Shown: piece by piece, positions 1-4,829 of the stretch
How positions within the stretch are numbered: the first letter of the stretch is position 1
Layout of the letters: each line of letters opens with the position of its first letter
NCBI GenBank assembly: GCA_938014245.1
Contig: CALLSD010000067.1
Location: 1 to 11,093 of the forward strand
Source: an uncultured Actinomyces sp.
GTDB lineage: Bacteria; Actinomycetota; Actinomycetes; Actinomycetales; Actinomycetaceae
Direction: 5' to 3'
Length of the DNA stretch: 11,093 bases
Translations under genes and position numbers: made by a program
Notes under the pieces: model-generated
What the model saw: only the letters and a program-made list of their open reading frames with translations
Databases searched by the model: none
What the model was told of the DNA's origin: nothing

Positions 1-131
1 AAAACTGGGTGCAACTGGAGTGACGAGACGGCAAAACTATAACCACCGAGTGGGAATAAGGAAATTCTTTAGTTATAGGGGTACAAATCATATTTTCGAT
101 AAAATATACCCCAATAAACCTGTAATTTGAT
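1..131. other. Left edge, unassigned; possible 3' tail of an upstream ORF
   Basis: This AT-rich stretch precedes the ATPase gene. Plus frame 2 is open from the window edge to a TGA at 128-130 (43 codons), so it could be the tail of a gene starting outside the window. The translation has no motif I recognise, and an open frame of that length is weak evidence in AT-rich DNA. No terminator-like hairpin with a T run is visible here. A possible -10 element (TAAAAT, 100-105) lacks a convincing -35. Confidence 0.15.
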
Positions 132-163
132 ATACTGGCTCCAATGAAGATTGGAGCCAGTAT
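132..163. repeat. Perfect 14-bp inverted repeat overlapping the ATPase start
   Basis: Left arm ATACTGGCTCCAAT (132-145) and right arm ATTGGAGCCAGTAT (150-163) are exact reverse complements separated by the tetranucleotide GAAG. The right arm contains the GGAG ribosome site (153-156) and the first two bases of the preferred ATG (162). A -10-like TATACT (131-136) lies in the left arm. In RNA this would be a stable hairpin hiding the ribosome site and start; in DNA it could be an operator. There is no T run after it, so it is not an intrinsic terminator. Confidence 0.85.
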
Positions 164-1394
164 GCGTTTGTTTCCTAGAGAAAACTACCTAAAAAAGATT
201 CGCGGCTTCTACCATGACGCCGGGATGATCAAGGTAATCACCGGCGTACGCCGCTGCGGCAAGTCCTGCCTCATGCAGTGCATCGCCGAAGAGCTGAGGG
301 CCGAAGGCGTCGATGACGAGCACATCGTTTTTCTCGACCTAGACCGATACGGGTACCGGTCTGTCAAGGCTCCAGAGCAGCTTGAGGACCTCATCAGACC
401 CTTGCTCGCTATCTCGGGGACGAAGTACCTTTTCATCGACGAGGTACAGAACGTCGATGGTTTCGAAGACGTGCTCAATGGGTTTCGCACTGAGGGTGGC
501 TTCTCCATCTTCATCACCGGATCGAACTCCTATCTGCTTTCAGGAGAGCTGGCCACGAAACTAACCGGCCGCTACATCGAATTCGAGATGCAGACGCTGG
601 ACTTTGGCGAGTATTGCCAGATGAAGCGTTTCTTGGGACTACCCGTGAACCCGAATCCGGTCGCGGAGTTCGATGCGTATATCCTCGAGGGCGGCTTCCC
701 GAAAGCGATGGATTACCCTCGGCTCGCCGACAAGCGCGCCTACGTTGCTGCGGTAATCCAGGAAATCTTCGAGAAGGACATCCGCAGGCGTGTGAAAATC
801 AAGAACGTCTCCGTGTTCAACCATGTGCGCGACTACGTCATCAACAACTTCGGCGCCACCATGTCGCTTGCGAACATCCAATCCGACCTCGAGAGCAAAC
901 AGGGTGTGAAGGTCAAGCGCGAAACGCTAGCGAGATACCTCCAGATTCTCGAAGATGCGAAGATCATCAGCAAGTGCTCCCGCTTCGACCTGAAGTCCCG
1001 AAAATCACTGCGGGGCGAGCAAAAGTACTACCTGGCGGACCTGAGCTTCTACTTTGCCCTCAACACCGATAACCGCATCAACTACGGACCCGTCCTTGAG
1101 AACATCGTTTATCGCTACGCTCTCTCGCAGGGTTGCAAGGTCAGTGTCGGTCGCATTGGAAAGCTGGAATGTGACTTCATCCTCAGAAACCCCGAGATGG
1201 GCTACGCGTACGTTCAGGTCGCAATGACCATCATGGCCGACCGGGCCACCGAGGAGCGCGAGTATCGCCCCTTCGCCCAGATAATGGACAACTATCCCAA
1301 GTACCTGTTGACGCGAGGCGATGTTATCCAACAAAGGGATGGCATCATTCATGCTAACATTCCTGAATTTATGCAGGAAGGAAGGGCATTCTAG
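162..1394 (+). CDS. AAA-type ATPase with C-terminal DUF4143 domain
   Basis: This 410-residue protein belongs to the large family of bacterial and archaeal ATPases with an N-terminal AAA domain and a C-terminal DUF4143 domain. Numbering from the ATG at 162, the Walker A motif is GVRRCGKS (28-35) and the Walker B is YLFIDE with D93/E94. A sensor-like TGSN lies at 119-122, followed by the EGGFP block that opens DUF4143. Near the C-terminus, E336-x-D338-F and the later YVQV (Q352) fit the PD-(D/E)xK-like fold proposed for this domain. An upstream ATG at 144 is possible, but GGAG five bases before 162 and the family-like start MRLFPRENYLKKI favour 162. The biological role of the family is poorly defined; members are often found singly and near mobile or accessory DNA. 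The overlapping inverted repeat suggests regulated expression. The gene is intact. Confidence 0.9.
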   Translation: MRLFPRENYLKKIRGFYHDAGMIKVITGVRRCGKSCLMQCIAEELRAEGVDDEHIVFLDLDRYGYRSVKAPEQLEDLIRPLLAISGTKYLFIDEVQNVDGFEDVLNGFRTEGGFSIFITGSNSYLLSGELATKLTGRYIEFEMQTLDFGEYCQMKRFLGLPVNPNPVAEFDAYILEGGFPKAMDYPRLADKRAYVAAVIQEIFEKDIRRRVKIKNVSVFNHVRDYVINNFGATMSLANIQSDLESKQGVKVKRETLARYLQILEDAKIISKCSRFDLKSRKSLRGEQKYYLADLSFYFALNTDNRINYGPVLENIVYRYALSQGCKVSVGRIGKLECDFILRNPEMGYAYVQVAMTIMADRATEEREYRPFAQIMDNYPKYLLTRGDVIQQRDGIIHANIPEFMQEGRAF

Positions 1395-1413
1395 GAGGGC
1401 AATGCCTCCTTTC
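1384..1413 (+). terminator. Weak terminator-like hairpin after the ATPase gene
   Basis: Two alternative short stems are possible at the stop codon: AGGAGG/CCTCCT (1393-1398 with 1405-1410) followed by only three T, or GGCATT/AATGCC (1385-1390 with 1401-1406). Either is short and the T run is poor, so this may be inefficient or coincidental. Confidence 0.3.
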
Positions 1414-1709
1414 GATACTCGCCTGTATGAGGCTGATTTTGAATGGGCGCTTTAGCCTTCATTTGCTTTTATGAGCCTACTGCATCGATTCAACGCGCGT
1501 CCCTTGGTGGTGACAGGACTGATAGCAAGCAGACAATCTACCAAGGACGTGCCCTTGGTAGATTGCAAGTGAAAGCTGTTCCGGTAGTCAAAGATAAAGC
1601 CGACGACCCAATTGGAGTTGACTGGAATGGCACAACAGCAAATGAACGTAAAAGAGTGAGAATAGAGACAGGTAGAACATATCTTTATTATTCAGCCAAA
1701 TTATTTATT
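1414..1709 (+). other. Structured, poorly coding segment; possible untranslated RNA or gene remnant
   Basis: This stretch between the ATPase and the strong terminator holds no convincing gene. It contains CCTTGGT at 1502-1508, which can pair with ACCAAGG at 1540-1546. The same ACCAAGG is also the left-arm core of a longer perfect hairpin (1534-1565), so two mutually exclusive structures are possible. The segment ends at a strong terminator (1710-1740), so a transcript of up to roughly 300 nt could be released. No good promoter was found, and no known riboswitch or RNA family was recognised. Confidence 0.25.
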
Positions 1710-1742
1710 AACTCCTCGCTCACGATGCGAGGAGTTTTTTAA
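1443..1742 (+). CDS. Doubtful hypothetical ORF
   Basis: This is a 99-codon open frame with no recognised domain. The ATG follows a stop directly and has no Shine-Dalgarno sequence. The frame runs through a long hairpin (1534-1565), and its last codons are read out of the intrinsic terminator stem at 1711-1735. All of this argues against a genuine gene. The middle part (about residues 45-80) reads like protein and could be a decayed fragment, but I cannot name a parent family. Confidence 0.15.
   Translation: MGALAFICFYEPTASIQRASLGGDRTDSKQTIYQGRALGRLQVKAVPVVKDKADDPIGVDWNGTTANERKRVRIETGRTYLYYSAKLFINSSLTMRGVF
1534..1565. repeat. Perfect 13-bp inverted repeat
   Basis: CAATCTACCAAGG (1534-1546) and CCTTGGTAGATTG (1553-1565) are exact reverse complements around the hexanucleotide ACGTGC. 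There is no T run after it. A third copy of the CCTTGGT heptamer at 1502-1508 allows an alternative stem with the left arm. Confidence 0.8.
1710..1740 (+). terminator. Strong intrinsic terminator
   Basis: The 9-bp stem ACTCCTCGC (1711-1719) / GCGAGGAGT (1727-1735) has a 7-nt loop and is followed by a T run to 1740. An outer A1710-T1736 pair extends it. It separates the segment after the ATPase from the DUF2442-HTH gene. Confidence 0.9.
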
Positions 1743-1757
1743 TAATGAATTATGAGA

Positions 1758-1777
1758 ATATCACGATATCGTGATAT
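1758..1777. promoter_or_regulatory. Perfect 20-bp palindrome, likely operator of the DUF2442-HTH gene
   Basis: ATATCACGAT followed directly by its reverse complement ATCGTGATAT. It lies about 80 bases before the DUF2442-HTH start. A possible -10 (TATATT, 1780-1785) follows immediately, so a bound repressor would block the promoter. A partial half-site TCGTGA recurs at 1786-1791. Its central CGATATCG is also the centre of the palindrome before the Fic gene. Binding by the encoded HTH protein is inferred. Confidence 0.7.
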
Positions 1778-1854
1778 CTTATATTTCGTGAGAGAAAATA
1801 GGGAAGGAATAAGAATTTAAGAAAATCAATCCGCTCGTCTAAAGGAGGTAGATT

Positions 1855-2289
1855 ATGAAATTTCATCAGGTAAAAGATGTCTCTGCCTTGACTGGCTTAA
1901 AGTTGAGCATTCAGTTTACTAACGGCACCACAAAAATCTACGATGTAGCTCCGCTCATGAGGCGTTTTTCGGCTTTTAAGCTTCTGAAAGACGAGTCGCT
2001 GTTCAGAGACGTAGGGGTTGATCAGGGAGGTTACGGTATTATCTGGAACGATGATCTTGATCTCTCTTGTGACGAGTTGTGGGAGAACGGAATCGAGGTC
2101 GTGACGCCCTTTGATGGACTCATTTCGTTTTCAGATGCTAGCGAGCTTTGGGGTTTAAGCGAGTCCACTCTGCGTAAGGCTGTTGCGTACGGCAAGATAG
2201 TTCCAGGCGTGGATGCTCGCAAGTATGGTAAGCAATGGATTATTAACCGTGATGCTATGTTGCGCGAGTATGGCAATCCCGTGTGTTAG
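1855..2289 (+). CDS. DUF2442 domain fused to a helix-turn-helix domain
   Basis: A 144-residue soluble protein in two parts. Residues 1-82 have the DUF2442 pattern: a beta-rich start ending FTNGTTKIYD, then a middle section with FKLLKDESLF and a GGYGIIWNDDLDLSCDELWENG ending given here by position (59-80). Residues 91-140 form an excisionase/MerR-like HTH (SFSDASELWGLSESTLRKAV, then a KYGKQWIINRDAM wing). DUF2442 proteins are often encoded next to DUF4160 proteins in toxin-antitoxin-like pairs; no DUF4160 gene is visible here, so this is an orphan or has another partner. AAAGGAGG at 1841-1848, six bases before ATG, fixes the start. It sits between two terminators, so it is probably monocistronic. 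The perfect palindrome upstream suggests it is an autorepressor. A regulatory DNA-binding role is likely; its target and any antitoxin function are unproven. Confidence 0.82.
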   Translation: MKFHQVKDVSALTGLKLSIQFTNGTTKIYDVAPLMRRFSAFKLLKDESLFRDVGVDQGGYGIIWNDDLDLSCDELWENGIEVVTPFDGLISFSDASELWGLSESTLRKAVAYGKIVPGVDARKYGKQWIINRDAMLREYGNPVC

Positions 2290-2310
2290 GGACTATAAAT
2301 ATTCAACCTC

Positions 2311-2344
2311 AAATACTGTCCATTTCAGTGGTCAGTATTTTTTT
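2311..2344 (+). terminator. Intrinsic terminator of the DUF2442-HTH gene
   Basis: The arms AAATACTGTCCA (2311-2322) and TGGTCAGTATTT (2329-2340) pair with a single mismatch around a TTTCAG loop. The T run continues to 2344. It lies 22 bases after the stop codon. Confidence 0.85.
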
Positions 2345-2415
2345 ATATGTTTACGTAGACTGGTATTTCTATAAACGCGTGGTCTTTTAGTAGGCATCGT
2401 GAGATGGGAGTACCA

Positions 2416-2616
2416 ATGGAAAAGCAGAGTTCAGATAACCCCGTATGTCCTAAATGTAACAGCACAAATGTTGCTAAATATCTTTGGGGTTTACGACTGC
2501 TGGACGATCAATTAGAGCGTGATATTGAAGAAGGTCGTGTCATTTTAGGAGGCTGCGTTGTATGTGTAGATGACCCTAAGTTTCATTGCAATGATTGCAA
2601 GTATGATTGGAACTAG
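2416..2616 (+). CDS. Small zinc-ribbon-like protein
   Basis: A 66-residue acidic protein with CPKC at 11-14 and CNDC at 58-61, the usual spacing of a four-cysteine zinc ribbon. It is followed by K-Y-D-W, a common end for such proteins. Two further cysteines (C47, C50) lie in a glycine-rich turn, followed by DDPKFH. The overall pattern (CPKC, a helical middle, LGGC, DDPKFHCNDC) matches a widespread family of uncharacterised small zinc proteins. I chose the ATG at 2416 because GGGAG (2406-2410) sits five bases before it; an ATG at 2404 would add four residues but overlaps that ribosome site and has a weaker one. A TATAAA at 2370-2375 may be its -10. It stands alone between the terminator at 2344 and the Fic promoter. 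Function is unknown; zinc binding is inferred from the cysteines. Confidence 0.75.
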   Translation: MEKQSSDNPVCPKCNSTNVAKYLWGLRLLDDQLERDIEEGRVILGGCVVCVDDPKFHCNDCKYDWN

Positions 2617-2631
2617 CTGTGATTTTGAATT

Positions 2632-2647
2632 TTGCCGATATCGGCAA
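2632..2647. promoter_or_regulatory. Perfect 16-bp palindrome, likely operator of the Fic gene
   Basis: TTGCCGAT followed by its reverse complement ATCGGCAA. Its right half occupies the -35 position relative to the TATAAT at 2665-2670, so a bound protein would exclude RNA polymerase. The 11-mer TTTTGCCGATA at its left (2630-2640) recurs at 2683-2693, 53 bp downstream, between the -10 and the ribosome site. The encoded HTH-Fic protein is the obvious candidate ligand (inference). Confidence 0.7.
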
Positions 2648-2661
2648 TAAACAGTCTCCTT

Positions 2662-2670
2662 TGCTATAAT
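2662..2670 (+). promoter_or_regulatory. Extended -10 promoter element of the Fic gene
   Basis: TGCTATAAT is a perfect extended -10 (TGnTATAAT). No good -35 is present, because that position is taken by the palindrome's right half. Transcription would start about 2677, leaving a short leader that includes the second operator half-site and the ribosome site AGGGAGGTGA (2693-2702). Confidence 0.7.
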
Positions 2671-2708
2671 AATCTCACCAGTTTTTGCCGATAGGGAGGT
2701 GAAGCTTA

Positions 2709-3608
2709 ATGGGATTTCTTTCTGCGGCAGAGATTGCTGAGCTCTGGGGCATATCCGAGAGAAGTGTGCGCAATTACTGCGCTAATGGCCGCGTGCCAGG
2801 CGCTTTTCTCGTGGGAAAAACTTGGAACATTCCAGCCGATGCAGTAAAACCTTCTCGAAAAAATGCCAAAACATCGTCAACAAGTCCGCTGCTTTCGCGC
2901 TTGATTGAAGAAAAGACCTCAAAAATAAAGGGCGGTATTTACCATAAGCTCCAGGTCGAGCTTACCTATAACTCTAATCACATTGAGGGAAGCAAGCTCT
3001 CCCTCGATCAGACACGCATGATTTTTGAAACGGCTACTATCGGCGTTGAAGAAAATCCTGTTCATATTGATGACATTGTAGAAACTCAGAACCACTTCCG
3101 CGCTATCGATTACGTGATTGACCACGCAAAAGACCCTCTTACAGAGATCATCATCAAAGAACTCCACCGCATTCTAAAAACGGGAACTACAGATTCTGTA
3201 AAAGATTGGTTTGCTGTTGGAGATTACAAACGCTCACCAAATGAGGTAGGTGGGCGAGAAACCACTCCTCCAGAAAATGTTGCTAAAGAGATGAAATCGC
3301 TGTTAAAGGCTTATAACTCAAACAGCTCCCATTCTTTTGAAAATATTGTTGATTACCACGTTCGCTTTGAGCGCATTCATCCGTTCCAAGATGGCAACGG
3401 ACGTGTTGGTAGGTTGATTATGCTTAAAGAATGTCTTGCTCATGACGTTGTCCCGTTCGTAATTACTGACGAAATGAAGTCTTTCTATTATCGAGGGCTC
3501 TCTAAGTGGGATAAGGAGAACGGCTATCTTCTTGATACGTGCCTTACAGCTCAAGATAGATTCAAAGCCACACTGGATTACTTCCGAATTCCGTACGGTG
3601 ATAAGTAG
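2709..3608 (+). CDS. HTH-Fic protein (class II, inhibitory helix before the Fic core)
   Basis: A 299-residue protein. Residues 1-46 are an excisionase/MerR-type HTH (FLSAAEIAELWGISERSVRN, then VGKTWNIPADA). The Fic core carries the full catalytic motif HPFQDGNGR at 224-232, with H224 as catalytic base and the second arginine R235. The flap region includes the VETQNHFRAIDYV block. S89-N-H-I-E93-G94 matches the inhibitory (S/T)xxxE(G/N) motif, here N-terminal to the core as in class II Fic proteins. E93 would block the ATP gamma-phosphate and keep the enzyme mostly inactive or tuned toward deAMPylation. Fic enzymes transfer AMP to hydroxyl side chains; the target here is unknown. AGGGAGGTGA eight bases before ATG supports the start. 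The palindrome and downstream half-site suggest autorepression. No separate FicA/antitoxin gene is adjacent, as expected for class II. All key residues are intact. Confidence 0.92.
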   Translation: MGFLSAAEIAELWGISERSVRNYCANGRVPGAFLVGKTWNIPADAVKPSRKNAKTSSTSPLLSRLIEEKTSKIKGGIYHKLQVELTYNSNHIEGSKLSLDQTRMIFETATIGVEENPVHIDDIVETQNHFRAIDYVIDHAKDPLTEIIIKELHRILKTGTTDSVKDWFAVGDYKRSPNEVGGRETTPPENVAKEMKSLLKAYNSNSSHSFENIVDYHVRFERIHPFQDGNGRVGRLIMLKECLAHDVVPFVITDEMKSFYYRGLSKWDKENGYLLDTCLTAQDRFKATLDYFRIPYGDK

Positions 3609-3654
3609 GTTTAACTGATCTTTTCTCGCTTTGAGGTTATATTGCTGTTTTTGA

Positions 3655-3900
3655 TCAATAGACGTCAGCTTGTTGCACATGCAGTCGATGAGCTCCTTTT
3701 GGATAACGAAAGACCCTCGTGAATCGTTGCACCACTTCCTCAGGGGAGGGGGGGTCACTGCGTCTTTTGCGTAGTGGTAGATTTTGATTGGCTTGACTCC
3801 AGCAACCTCGCAACCTCCGCCGTGGAATAGACGTCCTGTGGCAGGACGGGTTTTTGCACGGGCCCCATCACGAACAGAGTGTTGCCGTTGTCCTCGCCAT
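3655..3900 (-). pseudogene. Remnant of a small HTH (excisionase/MerR-like) gene with two frameshifts
   Basis: On the minus strand AAGGAGG (3905-3911) precedes an ATG at 3898-3900 by four bases, but the frame from it stops after ten codons. Assuming one G is missing just after the ATG (about 3897), a GC3-rich frame opens containing VYSTAEVARLL. Assuming one more G is missing near 3800, it continues as GVKPIKIYHYAKDAV and then RGSFVIQKELIDCM, reconstituting an HTH followed by the usual wing strand. Third positions in KELIDCMCNKLT are all G or C, supporting this frame. Coding character fades near 3655 and the frame then runs antisense into the Fic gene without a natural stop. The remnant converges with the Fic gene. 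Alternatives are a sequencing or assembly error in G runs, with the gene intact. Confidence 0.6.
3832..3855 (+). terminator. Terminator-like hairpin downstream of the Fic gene
   Basis: CGTCCTG (3832-3838) and CAGGACG (3842-3848) pair around a TGG loop, followed by GG and five T. It is the only decent plus-strand terminator shape after the Fic stop, but it is 224 bases away and lies within the antisense HTH remnant, where it may be a by-product of coding sequence. Confidence 0.35.
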
Positions 3901-4034
3901 GTTGCCTCCTTGGCTATCGCGGTTTTTTTGCAACATGCATCAGGGGAGCAGGTCAACGGAAAACAGAATAGGTTCTATGGGAACTTTCAGTTTCAGTAGG
4001 CATACCGATGTGGGGTTTATCGTCTCCCCACTCT

Positions 4035-4062
4035 TTGACATTCGTTCGGCGTCACCTAGAAT
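4035..4062 (+). promoter_or_regulatory. Promoter of the TetR gene
   Basis: A perfect -35 TTGACA (4035-4040) is followed after 16 bases by TAGAAT (4057-4062), a 5/6 match to the -10 consensus. Predicted transcription start is about 4068-4070, inside the operator palindrome. Confidence 0.75.
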
Positions 4063-4066
4063 GAAC

Positions 4067-4090
4067 AATACTGAATTAATATTCAGCATT
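4067..4090. promoter_or_regulatory. Probable TetR operator at its own transcription start
   Basis: The arms AATACTGAAT (4067-4076) and ATTCAGCATT (4081-4090) are inverted repeats with one mismatch, separated by TAAT. The site covers the predicted start of transcription, which fits autorepression. It contains an AATATT core (4078-4083), also seen in the palindromes upstream of the transporter genes. Confidence 0.65.
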
Positions 4091-4112
4091 GAGAGGATTT
4101 GAGGAGAAAAAC

Positions 4113-4682
4113 ATGCAGGTTCTCAAGGAAGAGGTGCGCGAGCGCATACTTGCCGCCGCCGTCCAGGTGTTCTACGAGAAGGACTTCCGTAGCGCGAAGT
4201 TGCAGGACATCGCGAGACTCGCAGACGTGTCGGTAAGCCTGCTGTACTCGTACTTCAAAAACAAGGAAAAGCTATTCGAGGGCGTCGTTTCGTCTGCTCC
4301 CTTCGACTTCAACCGGATTGCACGTGAAGAAGAATCTATCATTGCGGATAGACCCTCTGATAGGTACCAGATTGCCGCCGAGGGACCCCTGCTCAACATG
4401 CTGGCCCATCACAAGTTGCTGGTTATCCTAATTGACAAGAGCCAGGGTACCGCCTACGAGCATGCGAAGGACGATTTCGTAGAGAGCATCGAGCGGCATA
4501 TCCGATACATGATGAATGAGCGTGCAGTTCTGCGCTACCCGGACTTGCTCGTCCACGTGCTCGCAAGCAACTTCGTGGAGAGCCTAATGGAGGTAGCCCG
4601 CCACTACAGCAGCGAGAATGAAGCTCGTGAGATGCTTGCGCTCATCGCCCAGTGCTATTACGAAGGAGTGAACTCCCTGTGA
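4113..4682 (+). CDS. TetR/AcrR-family transcriptional regulator
   Basis: A 189-residue protein with a typical TetR N-terminal DNA-binding domain: ERILAAAVQVFYEKDF (10-25), then the HTH from about residue 30 to 49 with QDIARLADVSVSLLYSYFKN, and KEKLF (51-55). The remainder is a helical ligand-binding and dimerisation domain without a diagnostic signature. The ATG at 4113 is preferred because GAGGAG (4101-4106) precedes it by six bases; a TTG at 4089 would add eight residues encoded by the leader and ribosome site. It has its own strong promoter overlapped by a palindrome. It stands 147 bases before the ABC/ECF genes on the same strand, whose promoter carries related AATATT sites, so it probably represses both. 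The ligand is unknown; the transported compound or a metal-cofactor complex is a reasonable guess. Confidence 0.9.
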   Translation: MQVLKEEVRERILAAAVQVFYEKDFRSAKLQDIARLADVSVSLLYSYFKNKEKLFEGVVSSAPFDFNRIAREEESIIADRPSDRYQIAAEGPLLNMLAHHKLLVILIDKSQGTAYEHAKDDFVESIERHIRYMMNERAVLRYPDLLVHVLASNFVESLMEVARHYSSENEAREMLALIAQCYYEGVNSL

Positions 4683-4717
4683 CAGAATTTTCTGCCACCC
4701 CATTCGGATACCCTGAC

Positions 4718-4748
4718 ATTCAATATTGAATTTTGATTCAATATTGAT
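4718..4748. promoter_or_regulatory. Tandem operator palindromes before the transporter genes
   Basis: ATTCAATATTGAAT (4718-4731) is a perfect 14-bp palindrome. The 12-mer ATTCAATATTGA repeats at 4736-4747, 18 bp further on, with a perfect 10-bp palindrome TCAATATTGA (4738-4747). The first covers the predicted -35 and the second the spacer and the TG of the -10. TetR binding is inferred from the shared AATATT core at the TetR promoter. Confidence 0.7.
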
Positions 4749-4753
4749 ATAGT
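4726..4753 (+). promoter_or_regulatory. Promoter of the ABC/ECF transporter operon
   Basis: TTGAAT (4726-4731) and TATAGT (4748-4753) are separated by 16 bases, and TGA before the -10 makes it an extended -10. Predicted start is about 4760, giving a leader of about 70 nt. The elements lie within the tandem palindromes, so operator occupancy should silence it. Confidence 0.65.
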
Positions 4754-4790
4754 TAGTCTAGTCGAACTGAGATAGGGCTTAATCTACTTA

Positions 4791-4816
4791 CAATATCGAA
4801 TCTAAATTTAATATTG
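4791..4816. repeat. Inverted CAATAT/ATATTG pair abutting the ribosome site
   Basis: CAATAT (4791-4796) and ATATTG (4811-4816) are inverted repeats 14 bases apart, with another AATATT at 4810-4815. The second arm runs directly into the GGAGG ribosome site (4816-4820). It may be a third, weaker operator or a small RNA hairpin; the evidence is modest. Confidence 0.35.
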
Positions 4817-4829
4817 GAGGAGAGATTCT

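Larger units (their letters stand above)
3609..4034. other. Fic-TetR intergenic region apart from the HTH remnant
   Basis: Besides the HTH remnant, this region has no convincing gene; the short plus-strand open frames lack ribosome sites. It holds a G7 tract (3748-3754) inside the remnant. A weak 6-bp stem GTGGGG/CCCCAC (4010-4015 with 4026-4031), with a ten-base loop and poor T content after it, could terminate plus-strand readthrough just before the TetR promoter. Confidence 0.5.

Noticed and set aside
614..1072. Alternative plus-strand frame inside the AAA-DUF4143 gene
   Set aside because: The main frame carries Walker A, Walker B and the DUF4143 end without interruption; this frame is a shift shadow.
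3657..3835. Direct repeat AATAGACGTC at 3657-3666 and 3826-3835 as possible insertion-site duplication
   Set aside because: Only ten bases, 169 bp apart, both inside the HTH remnant, with no mobile-element features between them.
3784..4102. Two overlapping short plus-strand open frames before TetR
   Set aside because: No ribosome sites or domains. GC3 evidence supports the opposite strand (HTH remnant) up to 3900, and the rest overlaps the TetR promoter.
4089..4112. TTG start giving eight extra residues on TetR
   Set aside because: These codons include the GAGGAG ribosome site and part of the operator; the ATG at 4113 has ideal spacing and a family-like N-terminus.
4682..4696. CAGAA/TTCTG inverted repeat just after the TetR stop as a terminator
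   Set aside because: Only five base pairs with a two-base loop and no T run.
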